Source: JANQRA01 sp035762545 (GTDB taxonomy: Bacteria > Actinomycetota > Acidimicrobiia > Spongiisociales > ZC4RG35). From it: DNA of 64,000 bases. The DNA is taken from the NCBI GenBank assembly GCA_035762545.1, contig DASTOM010000014.1, positions 1 to 64,000 on the forward strand. The letters are read 5' to 3'. Of this stretch, positions 23,993 through 31,898 are shown piece after piece. Made by a program: the position numbers and the translations under genes. How positions within the stretch are numbered: the stretch's first letter is position 1; every line of letters begins with the position of its first letter. The notes below the pieces were generated by a model that had not been told where the DNA came from, ran no database searches, and worked only from the letters and a program-made list of their open reading frames with translations.

Positions 23993-26191
23993 TCAGGTGA
24001 AGCGTTGCCGGAGCTTGGAGGAGGCGTAGTCCATGCTGGCGACGACGATCACGATGGCGAGCATCTGCACCGCCGCCGCACTGTAATCACCGAGAGCGAC
24101 GTTCTGTTGGAGCAGGAAGCCGATACCACCACCACCGGCGAATCCGAGGATCGTCGACATGCGGACGTTGATGTCCCAGCGGTACATCGTGAACGAAATA
24201 TAGGGGGGGACGATCTGGGGGACGACTGCGTAGATGATCGACTGCAAGCGGTTGGCACCGGTTGCCCGCACGGCCTCGAGTGGCCCTTCGGAAATCGACT
24301 CCACTTGTTCGGAGTACAGCTTGGCGAGAGCCGCGGCCGTGTGCAGGGCGAGGGCAAGGGCGCCGGCGAACTCACCGAAGCCCACCCAGACCACGAACAC
24401 GATCACCATGACCAGAGGCTCGATGGATCGAAGGGTGTTGAAGATGGTCCTGGCGATGTAATAGATGGTCAAACCGATCCGCACCTCGCCTCTCTTACGC
24501 CCGAAGTATGCGATCACCAATCCGCCGATGGCACCGACGATCACAGGGATGACGAACGTTGCCCACGGATTGGCGATCTGATAGAGCCAGTCGATGACCT
24601 CTCCGATGATCGCCGCCCACAGGGCGCCGGCGGTCGCCATCACGGTGTATCCGGTCACCGCGCGAAGGGCGTAGGTCTCATGGGTTACCAGCCAGTGGGC
24701 GGCCCGTCTGGCGACACCGAGCAGGATCGCAGCCGCGATGAGGGAGATGAAGAACGGGAGTATCACTGTCCCCACCTCTCCAATCGTGACGAAAAGCCCG
24801 GGTACGAACCCAAAGGCCCCAAATGCCGGTATCAGAGCTTCGCCACCCACCGTCAGCAGGGCGAAGAGCCCTTCGAGCGCCAGGGCCAGAGAGATCATGG
24901 TGGCGATCGCCCGCAGTGTCCTGACCAGAGGCGAGCGGATCTCCGGTCCAAAGAAGATCTGGCGGGCCAGGAGGAAGGTGACAATGCCACCGACCACCAC
25001 GAGGGCAATGCGGAACGCGTTGCTGTTGCCGATGTCCGTCAGGGCCCATCGCTGCAATTGCATGTAGGCGAGGCCGGCTGCGATGCCCACCGGGACCGAG
25101 ATGAGCCCCAGCCCGAGTCCGACGACCGTGGTCGAAACGTCCTTCATCAGGTTACGTGCCGCCAGGAACGACAGGGGAAGGGCGATCGACAGCCCGGCAG
25201 TGGTGGCGACCAAGGCGAGGAACACCGTGTCGACGATTTTCTCGAGAGTGAGGGTCGCCTGCTCCGAGACCCGTGGCGACAGGTCGATCTGGTCACCGAG
25301 GAACGCAGTGCCGATGAACTCCCCGGTCGTTCCCTCATAGAGAGCGAGACGCCAACTCGACACGTCGGTCCCCTCAGGCCCGGTGACCGTGACGACAGTC
25401 GAGTCTCCGTCGGTGACGATCGATGCCACCTTGATGTCGGTGTCTGTCTCGGTGCCGAGGGGGTCGGCGGGTACGCCGTTTGCCGGACCATCCACAGCGA
25501 CGATGCTCTCGCCGGTCGTCACGAACTCGCTGACCTGGTTGGTCGCATCGAGGAGGGCCACGGCGGGGACATCGGCAACGAGACCTTCGGCCGTCACGAT
25601 GAGGCCGTCCGGGCCGATGATGCCTTCGTCTCTGACCCCGTTCTCGTTGGTGTCGGTCCATACCTGTTCCCGGTCACGCCAGGTACCCAGCCTGTTGGGA
25701 ACCTGGATGCGCAGGATCTGTGGGTTCTCCGATGCACGCTCCGGAAGCTCGGCGTCGAAGGAGAACCCGCCGCTCTCGTCGGCTTCGAAGATGCCCAGCG
25801 GCAATGTGACCTCGAAATCGGAGTCGGGTATGAACTGAATCCGCCCCCGTACGAAAGGCTCGAAGCCGGTGCCGGTGATGGTGACGATCTGTTCCGGGTC
25901 ACCACATCCAGGGTCGACGGTGACCCCACCGACCGTGGTTGGTGTTGGGTCTCCCTGACAAGGGATGAAATACTCGATGTCTGTGTTGTCGTCTTCGAAG
26001 TCGTAGGTGACCAGTTCGGGTTGGGCCAGGGCACGGATGATCCGGACCAATTGCTCCTGGCGGGACTCGGAAGTGATCTCGTCGAGGCTCACCCCGGTCC
26101 GGTCGACGGCGAGGGCGTAGATGACTATGCCGAGGGCGACACCGAGTATCAGCCACAGCCTGCGGCGCGGTTTGCCCTTGTTGTCAGCCAA
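23993..26191 (-). CDS. phnE: Very large PhnE-type ABC permease with two insertions
   Basis: Encodes 732 residues, while typical PhnE has about 270. After one membrane anchor comes a ~220-residue extracytoplasmic region with Ig/IPT-like text (IVTITGTGFEPFVRGRIQF). A PhnE-like start follows (ALPLSFLAARNLM), then about 230 residues of additional membrane helices, then the second half of the permease with IARTIFNTLRSIEPLVMVIVF and the EAA-like loop EAVRATGANRLQSIIYAVVPQIVPPY. It is the membrane part of the importer with the PhnC and PhnD genes upstream. TTG start; the frame overlaps the ATPase gene by 8 bp. Confident on family, unsure what the insertions do. Confidence 0.82.
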   Translation of the reverse strand: MADNKGKPRRRLWLILGVALGIVIYALAVDRTGVSLDEITSESRQEQLVRIIRALAQPELVTYDFEDDNTDIEYFIPCQGDPTPTTVGGVTVDPGCGDPEQIVTITGTGFEPFVRGRIQFIPDSDFEVTLPLGIFEADESGGFSFDAELPERASENPQILRIQVPNRLGTWRDREQVWTDTNENGVRDEGIIGPDGLIVTAEGLVADVPAVALLDATNQVSEFVTTGESIVAVDGPANGVPADPLGTETDTDIKVASIVTDGDSTVVTVTGPEGTDVSSWRLALYEGTTGEFIGTAFLGDQIDLSPRVSEQATLTLEKIVDTVFLALVATTAGLSIALPLSFLAARNLMKDVSTTVVGLGLGLISVPVGIAAGLAYMQLQRWALTDIGNSNAFRIALVVVGGIVTFLLARQIFFGPEIRSPLVRTLRAIATMISLALALEGLFALLTVGGEALIPAFGAFGFVPGLFVTIGEVGTVILPFFISLIAAAILLGVARRAAHWLVTHETYALRAVTGYTVMATAGALWAAIIGEVIDWLYQIANPWATFVIPVIVGAIGGLVIAYFGRKRGEVRIGLTIYYIARTIFNTLRSIEPLVMVIVFVVWVGFGEFAGALALALHTAAALAKLYSEQVESISEGPLEAVRATGANRLQSIIYAVVPQIVPPYISFTMYRWDINVRMSTILGFAGGGGIGFLLQQNVALGDYSAAAVQMLAIVIVVASMDYASSKLRQRFT

Positions 26192-26933
26192 CCCGCTCGG
26201 CCTCGTGCCCGTAGATGTCCTTGAACTTGGCGTCGTCGATTCCGGACGGCGGTCCGTCGTACACGAGATGGCCGTCGAAGAGTGCGATTGCCCGGTCCGA
26301 GTAGCGGTGGACCAGGTCGAGGAAGTGCAGCGAGCAGAGAACCGTCACACCTTCGTCGTTGATCGACTCCAGGTGTTGCATGATCGAGTGTGCCAGTACC
26401 GGGTCGAGGGAGGCGACCGGTTCGTCGGCGAGCAGGATCTCCGGGTTCTGCACCAGGGCCCGGGCGATTCCCACCCGCTGTTGCTGCCCGCCCGATAGCT
26501 CAGAGGCCAGCGAGTCGATCTTCTCCTCGAGACCGACCCGTGCCAGCGCGCTGCGGGCAGCCTCGTGGTCGGACCCGGCGAAGTGGTTGAGCACGCTGAG
26601 GGCAGGGTTGGTGTAGCCGAGACGTCCGGCGAGGACGTTTGTCTCGACCTTGGAGCGTGCGACCAGATTGAAGTGCTGAAACACCATGCCGATCCGGCGA
26701 CGGATGCGACGCAGATCCTCCTGGCCGGCGTTGGTGATGTCTTCGCCGTTCCAGAGGATGCGACCCTCGGTGGGGTCGATCAGACGGTTTATGCAACGGA
26801 GGAGGGTCGATTTGCCTGATCCCGAGAGTCCAATGACTGCAAGGAATTGCCCGTCGGGAATCTCGAAGCTGACGTCCTCCAGGGCGACGGTCCCGTTGTC
26901 ATAGACCTTGGTGAGGTGTTCGACCTTCAGCAT
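26184..26933 (-). CDS. phnC: Phosphonate-type ABC importer ATPase
   Basis: About 249 residues from the ATG at 26933 (MLKVEHLTKVY). Walker A GLSGSGKSTLLRCINRL, signature LSGGQQQRVGIARAL, Walker B ILLADEPVASLDP, and the PhnC-typical RRIRRRIGMVFQHFNLVARSKVETNVLAGRLG. It energises uptake of phosphonate, phosphite or phosphate with the adjacent permease and binding protein. The longer frame to 26972 is rejected because it crosses a hairpin in the leader. Confidence 0.92.
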   Translation of the reverse strand: MLKVEHLTKVYDNGTVALEDVSFEIPDGQFLAVIGLSGSGKSTLLRCINRLIDPTEGRILWNGEDITNAGQEDLRRIRRRIGMVFQHFNLVARSKVETNVLAGRLGYTNPALSVLNHFAGSDHEAARSALARVGLEEKIDSLASELSGGQQQRVGIARALVQNPEILLADEPVASLDPVLAHSIMQHLESINDEGVTVLCSLHFLDLVHRYSDRAIALFDGHLVYDGPPSGIDDAKFKDIYGHEAERVG

Positions 26934-26950
26934 CTGAGGAATGTGAGAGC

Positions 26951-26970
26951 GGGGCGTCCGGAGACGCCCC
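26951..26970 (-). terminator. Hairpin between binding-protein and ATPase genes
   Basis: GGGGCGTC-CGGA-GACGCCCC, an 8-bp perfect stem with a tetraloop, 21 bp after the PhnD stop. No T-tract follows. Likely attenuates read-through or stabilises the upstream mRNA, giving more binding protein than ATPase. Confidence 0.6.
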
Positions 26971-26991
26971 ACTTCTCGATCAATAGCTGGC

Positions 26992-28101
26992 TTACAGGTC
27001 GTCCTCGGAGAACCCGAGGGCAGCGAGCAGGGCTCGAATCGAGTCGAACTCTGCGTCGCTCGTGGTGGCCACCCCGGACCACGAGTAGGCGTCGAACGCG
27101 GTGGCGAACCCTTCGGGGTCGTCAGCGGCGAACACCTCGAGGGCAGCGTTGATCTGCTGGCTCAGCTCGTCGGGGAAGTCAGGTGAGTAAGAAACCGTGT
27201 CGTTCGGGATCGGGTCCGACAGAGTCAGGATCCGGACCGCCTGAATCACGTCTGGCGCCGCCTCGCGGATGTTGCGGCGGGCGTCCCTCGGGAAGAGGTC
27301 GTCACCACAGAGGATCTCGCCGTCGGCATCCAGCGCGCAGGTATCCACGAGATCATCGGGGACGTCGGCGTTCTCGGCAGTGCCATCCCAGACCGTCTCG
27401 TCGTTCGAGTTGATCGGCGGCGAGTAGAAGGTGGTGCCGAAGTCGGCCGTCCCGTCATACACGGCCTGCACCGCGGCGTCGTGGCTTCCGACCTCGGAGC
27501 CCTCTCCCGGCTCGATCCCCATCGACTCGAATATCCCGCTTGGAACCAGGAATCCAGAGGTGGATGTTCCGTCGGGGTAGGCCCAACTGGCGCCTGCGAG
27601 ATCTTCGATCGTCTCGAACTCAGAATCGCGAGCGACGATGAACTGGGTCCAGTACTCGGTATAGCCGAAGCGAAGGGACTTGAGAGCTACCTCGATCCCA
27701 CACTTGTCACTGCCCAGGACGTACGCCTGTGCCGGGATGAATCCCATGGTGTCTTCGGGCGATGCGCACATCTCCTCGAGGACGGCCGCGTACGAAGTCG
27801 GCACCGATACCTCGAAGAAGAGCCCGGTTTCCGCATTGAGCGTTTCGGCGAGCAGTTCACCACCGGTGATGATCTCCTCCGCCGAGACCGACGGGACGAA
27901 CAGGACCTGGATCGGATTGGCTTCGCTGCCGATCTCGTCCATCGCCTCCGATGTCGTGGTCATCTCCCCGGCTTCGGTGGTCGTCGTCTCGGCAGGGGCC
28001 GCGGCGGTGGTGGTGGTCTCATCGCCACCTCCATCGTCACCACAGGCGGCGACAACGAGAGCCAGGACGGCTACCAAAACCCAGAGGGCCTTTCGATTCA
28101 T
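26992..28101 (-). CDS. phnD: Phosphate/phosphonate-type substrate-binding lipoprotein
   Basis: About 369 residues from the ATG at 28101, which has SD AAGGAG. The signal peptide ends in the lipobox VVAAC (MNRKALWVLVAVLALVVAAC). A low-complexity Thr/Glu linker follows (TTTT and ETTTTEA), then a PhnD-type periplasmic-binding domain with SYAAVLEEMCASPEDTMGF, FIVARDSEFETIEDLAG and a ligand-loop-like PDGTSTSGFLVP. It should capture a phosphorus oxyanion outside the membrane and deliver it to the large permease. Ligand not determinable; phosphite, phosphonate and phosphate binders look alike. The upstream ATG at 28125 lacks an SD. Confidence 0.9.
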   Translation of the reverse strand: MNRKALWVLVAVLALVVAACGDDGGGDETTTTAAAPAETTTTEAGEMTTTSEAMDEIGSEANPIQVLFVPSVSAEEIITGGELLAETLNAETGLFFEVSVPTSYAAVLEEMCASPEDTMGFIPAQAYVLGSDKCGIEVALKSLRFGYTEYWTQFIVARDSEFETIEDLAGASWAYPDGTSTSGFLVPSGIFESMGIEPGEGSEVGSHDAAVQAVYDGTADFGTTFYSPPINSNDETVWDGTAENADVPDDLVDTCALDADGEILCGDDLFPRDARRNIREAAPDVIQAVRILTLSDPIPNDTVSYSPDFPDELSQQINAALEVFAADDPEGFATAFDAYSWSGVATTSDAEFDSIRALLAALGFSEDDL

Positions 28102-28198
28102 TTGTTCACTCCTTGTGTTTCCCACTGGCGCATCTCCACCCTGACGTGTTCCTCCACGGGGTCGATAGGAGATCGCCTGGCGAGGCTAGCGGTATCGT

Positions 28199-28753
28199 TC
28201 AGATGGCGGCCAGCCGTGTCACGACACCGCGAAACTCGACGAAGTCACGGACGTCGATCGCGCCCGGGACCGGTTCGTTCCAAGGTCTGACATACCGGCA
28301 GACCGTGGCTTCGGGCCGGTGCCGGACCAGCGCGGGGAGGATGTGCGGCCCATCGTCGAGGTAGACGGCGCATTCGAACAGCCACTTCTGCGCCGTGATG
28401 TGCACCTCCTTCGCCGGAATGTCGTGTCGCTCGATCCACTCGTGGGTGTCTTCCTCGGCGAACCCCGGCTTGGTAGTGATGATGATGATGTCGTGGCCCT
28501 CCTCGGCGAACTGCTGCAGGGCCTCGATCGCTCCTGGGAATGGCTCGAGGTGCCAGAAGACCGAGCGACCGTCGAGGTCCGACGACCACTGCCAGAACTC
28601 GTCCATGTCGTTGAAGTGGGTCAGGTCGACCAGGTCGTTCCAGCGCTTGGAGTCGTCCACGACGAAGGTCGTGCCGTACTGCCGGTTGTAGAAGTCCATC
28701 CACCCCTTGGTGAAGTTGGCAACCACCCCGTCGAGATCGATCCCTAACCGCAT
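28199..28753 (-). CDS. HAD-family 5'(3')-nucleotidase-like phosphatase
   Basis: A 184-residue HAD hydrolase with motif I DLDGVVANF, a Thr in IIITTK (motif II), Lys in AQKWLF and the DDGPH acid pair (motif IV). The layout is that of the NT5C/5'(3')-deoxyribonucleotidase group, acting on nucleoside monophosphates or related phosphates. TAACCT is six bases before the ATG with no SD, so it may be leaderless. It sits next to phosphorus-uptake genes, and a direct repeat 76-93 bp upstream resembles 11-bp-spaced PHO boxes, so phosphate-dependent expression is possible. Confidence 0.82.
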   Translation of the reverse strand: MRLGIDLDGVVANFTKGWMDFYNRQYGTTFVVDDSKRWNDLVDLTHFNDMDEFWQWSSDLDGRSVFWHLEPFPGAIEALQQFAEEGHDIIIITTKPGFAEEDTHEWIERHDIPAKEVHITAQKWLFECAVYLDDGPHILPALVRHRPEATVCRYVRPWNEPVPGAIDVRDFVEFRGVVTRLAAI

Positions 28754-28828
28754 CGGGCGAGGTTAAGCGTTACGAGCAGGCGTCTCGAAGTAGACGTCTC
28801 GGTCAGGGCCGACCCAGCTCTCTCCACC

Positions 28829-28846
28829 CCGTAACACACCCTTAAC
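28829..28846 (-). promoter_or_regulatory. 11-bp-spaced direct repeat upstream of the nucleotidase gene
   Basis: Read on the minus strand: GTTAAGG-GTGT-GTTACGG. The spacing is that of OmpR/PhoB-family sites. It lies 76-93 bp upstream of the nucleotidase ATG, between genes of phosphorus handling. Only two units are seen and the match to known PHO boxes is loose. Confidence 0.3.
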
Positions 28847-28938
28847 CCCGGCGCGACCCGGGCGAAACGTGGCGCCTGCATTCTGTCTCGGTCACATACC
28901 AACCGCCTAACGAGTCCTCCTTGAAGGCGGATTGCGGG

Positions 28939-28968
28939 AAAGGGGCCCCTCGCCAGAGGGGCCCCTTT
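28939..28968. terminator. Strong hairpin after phoU
   Basis: AAAGGGGCCCCT-CGCCAG-AGGGGCCCCTTT, 12-bp perfect arms, 4 bp beyond the phoU stop. It can end the PNaS-PhoU transcript (minus) and also any plus-strand transcript entering from 28.8 kb. The 28754-28971 gap otherwise holds only the nucleotidase promoter region and a smaller stem CCGCCT...AGGCGG. Confidence 0.75.
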
Positions 28969-28971
28969 CCG

Positions 28972-29664
28972 TCACTCGTCGGTTTCGTAGCCGTCGTCAG
29001 GCTCCACGACGGCTTTCGACGGCTTGTAGAAGTCGAGTCGGTCCACAGGCATCACCACCGAGCTGAGAGTGTTCGAGAGATGCGCGCTGATTCGCTTCAG
29101 GTATCGGTAGAACAGCGCCCGGGGGGTGGAGAATCTGCCGGGGAGATCTGATGCCACGAACTGGATTATGTGGGCGTCGTAGTGCTGGAGGTCCTCCCGG
29201 ATCGCCGGGATCATCTCGTGGACGGCGTCGGCATCCTGATCGGCGAACGCTCGGAGGGCCCTCTCCAGGAGCTCTGCCACCCGGTGACGATGCCGGGTGA
29301 GTTCCTCCCAGTCTTCGGCGCCTTCGAACGTGACGCCCATCTCGGCGAGGTTCCAGATGTTCTTGCAGTAGTCACCGATCCGCTCGATGTCCTTCGAGAT
29401 GGACATGTAGGCCAGCATCAGGCCTGTGTCGATGTCGGCGCCCCGGACCGTGCCGTGAACCAGCAGCTCCCGGCGGATTGCCCGCTCCGTCCGATTGAGA
29501 TCCTTGTCCGTCTCGTCGAGTTGCTCGCCCGCGGCCTTCACGTCCTCTTCGCCAAAGAGGGCGCTCGTTGCAAGACGAAAGGTGTCCTGGCAGCCGGCGA
29601 GCATGCCGTGGAGCTGCTGCTCGACCGTGGCGAGTTGGTCGGTGTCTCTGAATATGGAGAACAA
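28972..29664 (-). CDS. PhoU-domain protein
   Basis: A 230-residue all-helical protein with two PhoU-type repeats; the E/DxxxD-like metal clusters are in LMLAYMSISKDIERIGDYCKNIWNLA. The TTG start has SD AGGAGG six to seven bases upstream. Stand-alone PhoU proteins modulate phosphate uptake and PHO signalling, and in PNaS-type systems are often fused or adjacent to the Na/Pi cotransporter, as here (10-bp gap). The C-terminal tail is acidic. Confidence 0.85.
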   Translation of the reverse strand: MFSIFRDTDQLATVEQQLHGMLAGCQDTFRLATSALFGEEDVKAAGEQLDETDKDLNRTERAIRRELLVHGTVRGADIDTGLMLAYMSISKDIERIGDYCKNIWNLAEMGVTFEGAEDWEELTRHRHRVAELLERALRAFADQDADAVHEMIPAIREDLQHYDAHIIQFVASDLPGRFSTPRALFYRYLKRISAHLSNTLSSVVMPVDRLDFYKPSKAVVEPDDGYETDE

Positions 29665-29674
29665 GGTCTTCCTC

Positions 29675-30835
29675 CTATGCGATCAACAGTATTGCGAGCG
29701 GGAATACAACGAACAGGCCGATGACGTATGCAGCCACCAGCGACTTGCGGCGGGTGGCGACGACTCCTGTCCACTCCGCCATCCGCAGCGGGATGGCCCG
29801 GATCCGCGGAACGGGGTAGATGATCAGAATGCCCAGGACGTTGAAGGTCACATGGGCCAGCGCGATCACCAGCGCATCCGGAGAATCGGCCGCGAGGGAG
29901 GCGAGGAGGGCCGTGATGGTCGTACCGATGTTCGCTCCCAGGGTCACCGGGAAGGCGTTCTGAAGACTGAGGACGCCGGCCGCGACGAGTGGGACGAGGA
30001 TCGAAGTCGTGATCGACGAGCTCTGCACGGCAATGGTCATCACCAGGCCGACGATGAGCGCACCTGCGCCGGCGCCCCTTCCGAGGATGCCGTTGATGGC
30101 GTTCTCTATGCGTCCAGACATCACCTGCTTCATCTGTCTGGTGATCATCCAGAGGGCGGCGAATATGAGGACGAGCCCGAGCACCAGCAGAATCGCCGCT
30201 TCCGCGCTGCCCCAACCCAGTGAGTCGATGGTCTCCTCGATCCACTCGACCGGGGCGGCGATGGCCGATTTGACCGGGCTCGACCCGGTGCCTCCTCGGG
30301 GCAGGATCTCTCCCACGATCTCGGCGGCCCAGGCGGCTATCCGCGAAACCAGGCCGAACCAGATCTCCAGGGGGAGGAGGATCGCCACAGCGATGATGTT
30401 GAAGTAGTCGTGGATGGTGGCTGCGGCGAAGGCGCGCTCGAAGTAGGCGCCCTGACGGACATGCCCCAGCGAGGCGAGGGTGTTGGTGACTGTTGTCCCG
30501 ATGTTGGCGCCCATGACCATCGGCACTGCTGTTTCGACCGGTAGGACACCGGACCCCACGAGACCCACGATCGTTGCGGTGGTGACCGAGGATGATTGAA
30601 CGAGAACCGTGGCGAGGATCCCGGCGGCGAGCCCGGCCATCGGGTTGGCCACCGACGCGAAGACACTGTCGACGAAGTCGCTTCCAAAGGAGGAAATCCC
30701 CGTTTCCAGGGCCTTGACGCCGACGAGGAAGAGGTAGAGGAACAGCAGGGCGAGACCGAGTCGCATGGCGGTCTCGGTCCAGTGGGCAGCTTCGGTCGGG
30801 GCGCGTTCAGACGCGATCGATGCCTTGTCTCCCAT
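29675..30835 (-). CDS. Na+/phosphate cotransporter, PNaS (NptA) family
   Basis: About 386 residues from the ATG at 30835. Two inverted repeats, each with the QSSS signature (VLVQSSSVTTATIVGLVGSG and TIAVQSSSITTSILVPLVAAG), and GANIGTTVTN / GANIGTTITA loops. This is a Na+-driven low-affinity Pi importer. The frame remains open to 31174, but that extension runs through a hairpin array and has no coding character, so it is rejected. Probably cotranscribed with the phoU-like gene. Confidence 0.88.
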   Translation of the reverse strand: MGDKASIASERAPTEAAHWTETAMRLGLALLFLYLFLVGVKALETGISSFGSDFVDSVFASVANPMAGLAAGILATVLVQSSSVTTATIVGLVGSGVLPVETAVPMVMGANIGTTVTNTLASLGHVRQGAYFERAFAAATIHDYFNIIAVAILLPLEIWFGLVSRIAAWAAEIVGEILPRGGTGSSPVKSAIAAPVEWIEETIDSLGWGSAEAAILLVLGLVLIFAALWMITRQMKQVMSGRIENAINGILGRGAGAGALIVGLVMTIAVQSSSITTSILVPLVAAGVLSLQNAFPVTLGANIGTTITALLASLAADSPDALVIALAHVTFNVLGILIIYPVPRIRAIPLRMAEWTGVVATRRKSLVAAYVIGLFVVFPLAILLIA

Positions 30836-30912
30836 GGGCTGCGGGCAGGGTAGGGGCAAGAATGTGGCGCCGCCGCTTCTTGGCCTGTCCCCGTTGCAGT
30901 TGAGCGGATTCA

Positions 30913-31136
30913 GCCCATATATGGGCGCGCATCGAATGAGATTCGATGCGTAGGGAGTTTCCCACGGAAACTCGAACCTGTCCGCAGGACAGGCGAACCC
31001 CGGGGTTCGCGTTACCGATGCTGCCTCCTGTCGGCGAGGTGCGAGTTCCTGGCGGAACTCAGAGCATCTGCCGATGCTGCCTCGCCTGTCGGCGAGGTGC
31101 GAGTTCCTGGCGGAACTCAGAGCATCTACCGATGCT
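30913..31136. repeat. Array of eleven consecutive hairpins
   Basis: In order: GCCCATATATGGGC (30913); GCATCGAAT-gag-ATTCGATGC (30929); GAGTTTCC-cac-GGAAACTC (30955); CCTGTCC-gca-GGACAGG (30977); GCGAACCCCGGGGTTCGC (30993); CCTC...GAGG, imperfect (31024); GAGTTCC-tggc-GGAACTC (31043); AGCATC-tgcc-GATGCT (31063); CCTCGCC-tgtc-GGCGAGG (31080); GAGTTCC-tggc-GGAACTC (31101); AGCATC-tacc-GATGCT (31121). The last six are two copies of a 58-bp unit. It occupies nearly the whole gap between the Na/Pi cotransporter start and the flavodoxin-like gene, and the last hairpin includes that gene's stop. Confidence 0.9.
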
Positions 31137-31872
31137 CGGGGTTGGGGAGGTCGAAACGGCGACCGGCCTCCCATTCGGAGAGTTGGTTGCCATGGGCGGG
31201 CATCCCTCCGTGGTCATTGAGCATCCGGGCCAGATGGAGGACGTTCCACGTCATGAAGGTGACGCTTCGATTCGTGAAGTCGTTCTCCGGGCCACCCGAG
31301 TCCTCGTCCAGGTAGGACGGGCCAGGTCCGGCCTCGCCGACCCAGCCAGCGTCCGCTTGCGGAGGGATCGTGTAGCCGATGTGTTGGAGACCGAAGAGCA
31401 CGCTGGCGGCACAATGCTTCAAGCCGTCCTCGTTTCCGGTGACGATGCACCCACCGACCCGGCCGTAGTAGACGTACTGGCCTTGATCATTGAGTTCACC
31501 TGAGTGGCCGTACAGCCGCTCGATGATCTTGGTGCACTCCGAGGACTTCTCGCCGAGCCATATCGGTGTGCCGATCACGAGGATGTCGGCGATGAGCACC
31601 TGCTCGAATATGGCCGGCCATTCATCCACATCCCAGCCGTGTTCCGTCATGTCAGGGGACATCCCGGGGGCGATGTCATGGTCGACGGAACGCAAGGTGT
31701 CAACGGTGACGCCCTGCCGACGCATTATCTCGATCGATAGGTCCATGAGTCCTTGGGTGTTCGATACTTCCGGTGATCTCTTCAGGGTCGTATTGATGAA
31801 GAGGGCTCGGAGATCGCTGAAGTCCCAGGCCTGCCCGGTGCGGGTCTCGTCGTTCTTGGGAGCTGGAGTCAT
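31126..31872 (-). CDS. Flavodoxin-like NAD(P)H-dependent FMN reductase
   Basis: About 248 residues from the ATG at 31872 (SD AGAGGA). The order ALFINTTLKRSP (phosphate loop), ADILVIGTPIWLGEKSSECTKIIERL and VGGCIVTGNEDGLKHCAASVLFGLQHIGYTIPP is that of the NADPH-dependent FMN reductase/flavodoxin-fold family, which move electrons from NAD(P)H to quinones, azo dyes or other acceptors via FMN. The frame extends upstream to 32421, but only as a shadow of the ABC permease gene. It is 26 bp downstream of that permease, so read-through is possible. Confidence 0.87.
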   Translation of the reverse strand: MTPAPKNDETRTGQAWDFSDLRALFINTTLKRSPEVSNTQGLMDLSIEIMRRQGVTVDTLRSVDHDIAPGMSPDMTEHGWDVDEWPAIFEQVLIADILVIGTPIWLGEKSSECTKIIERLYGHSGELNDQGQYVYYGRVGGCIVTGNEDGLKHCAASVLFGLQHIGYTIPPQADAGWVGEAGPGPSYLDEDSGGPENDFTNRSVTFMTWNVLHLARMLNDHGGMPAHGNQLSEWEAGRRFDLPNPEHR

Positions 31873-31898
31873 CACTCGTCCTCTAGTTGGAGACGAAA

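Noticed and set aside
23852..26224. 790-codon plus-strand open frame
   Set aside because: Exact antisense of the PhnE-type permease; Asp/Gly/Arg-rich composition typical of a high-GC shadow frame.
28861..28968. Small RNA gene ending at the 12-bp hairpin
   Set aside because: A second stem (CCGCCT...AGGCGG) precedes the terminator-like hairpin, but no clear promoter or conserved fold is seen; more simply the phoU terminator.
30913..31136. CRISPR array
   Set aside because: The repeats are self-complementary hairpins of several types with no regular unique spacers of 30-40 bp, and no cas genes are nearby.
30836..31174. N-terminal extension of the Na/Pi cotransporter
   Set aside because: The extra residues are translated hairpin repeats; the normal family N-terminus begins at 30835.
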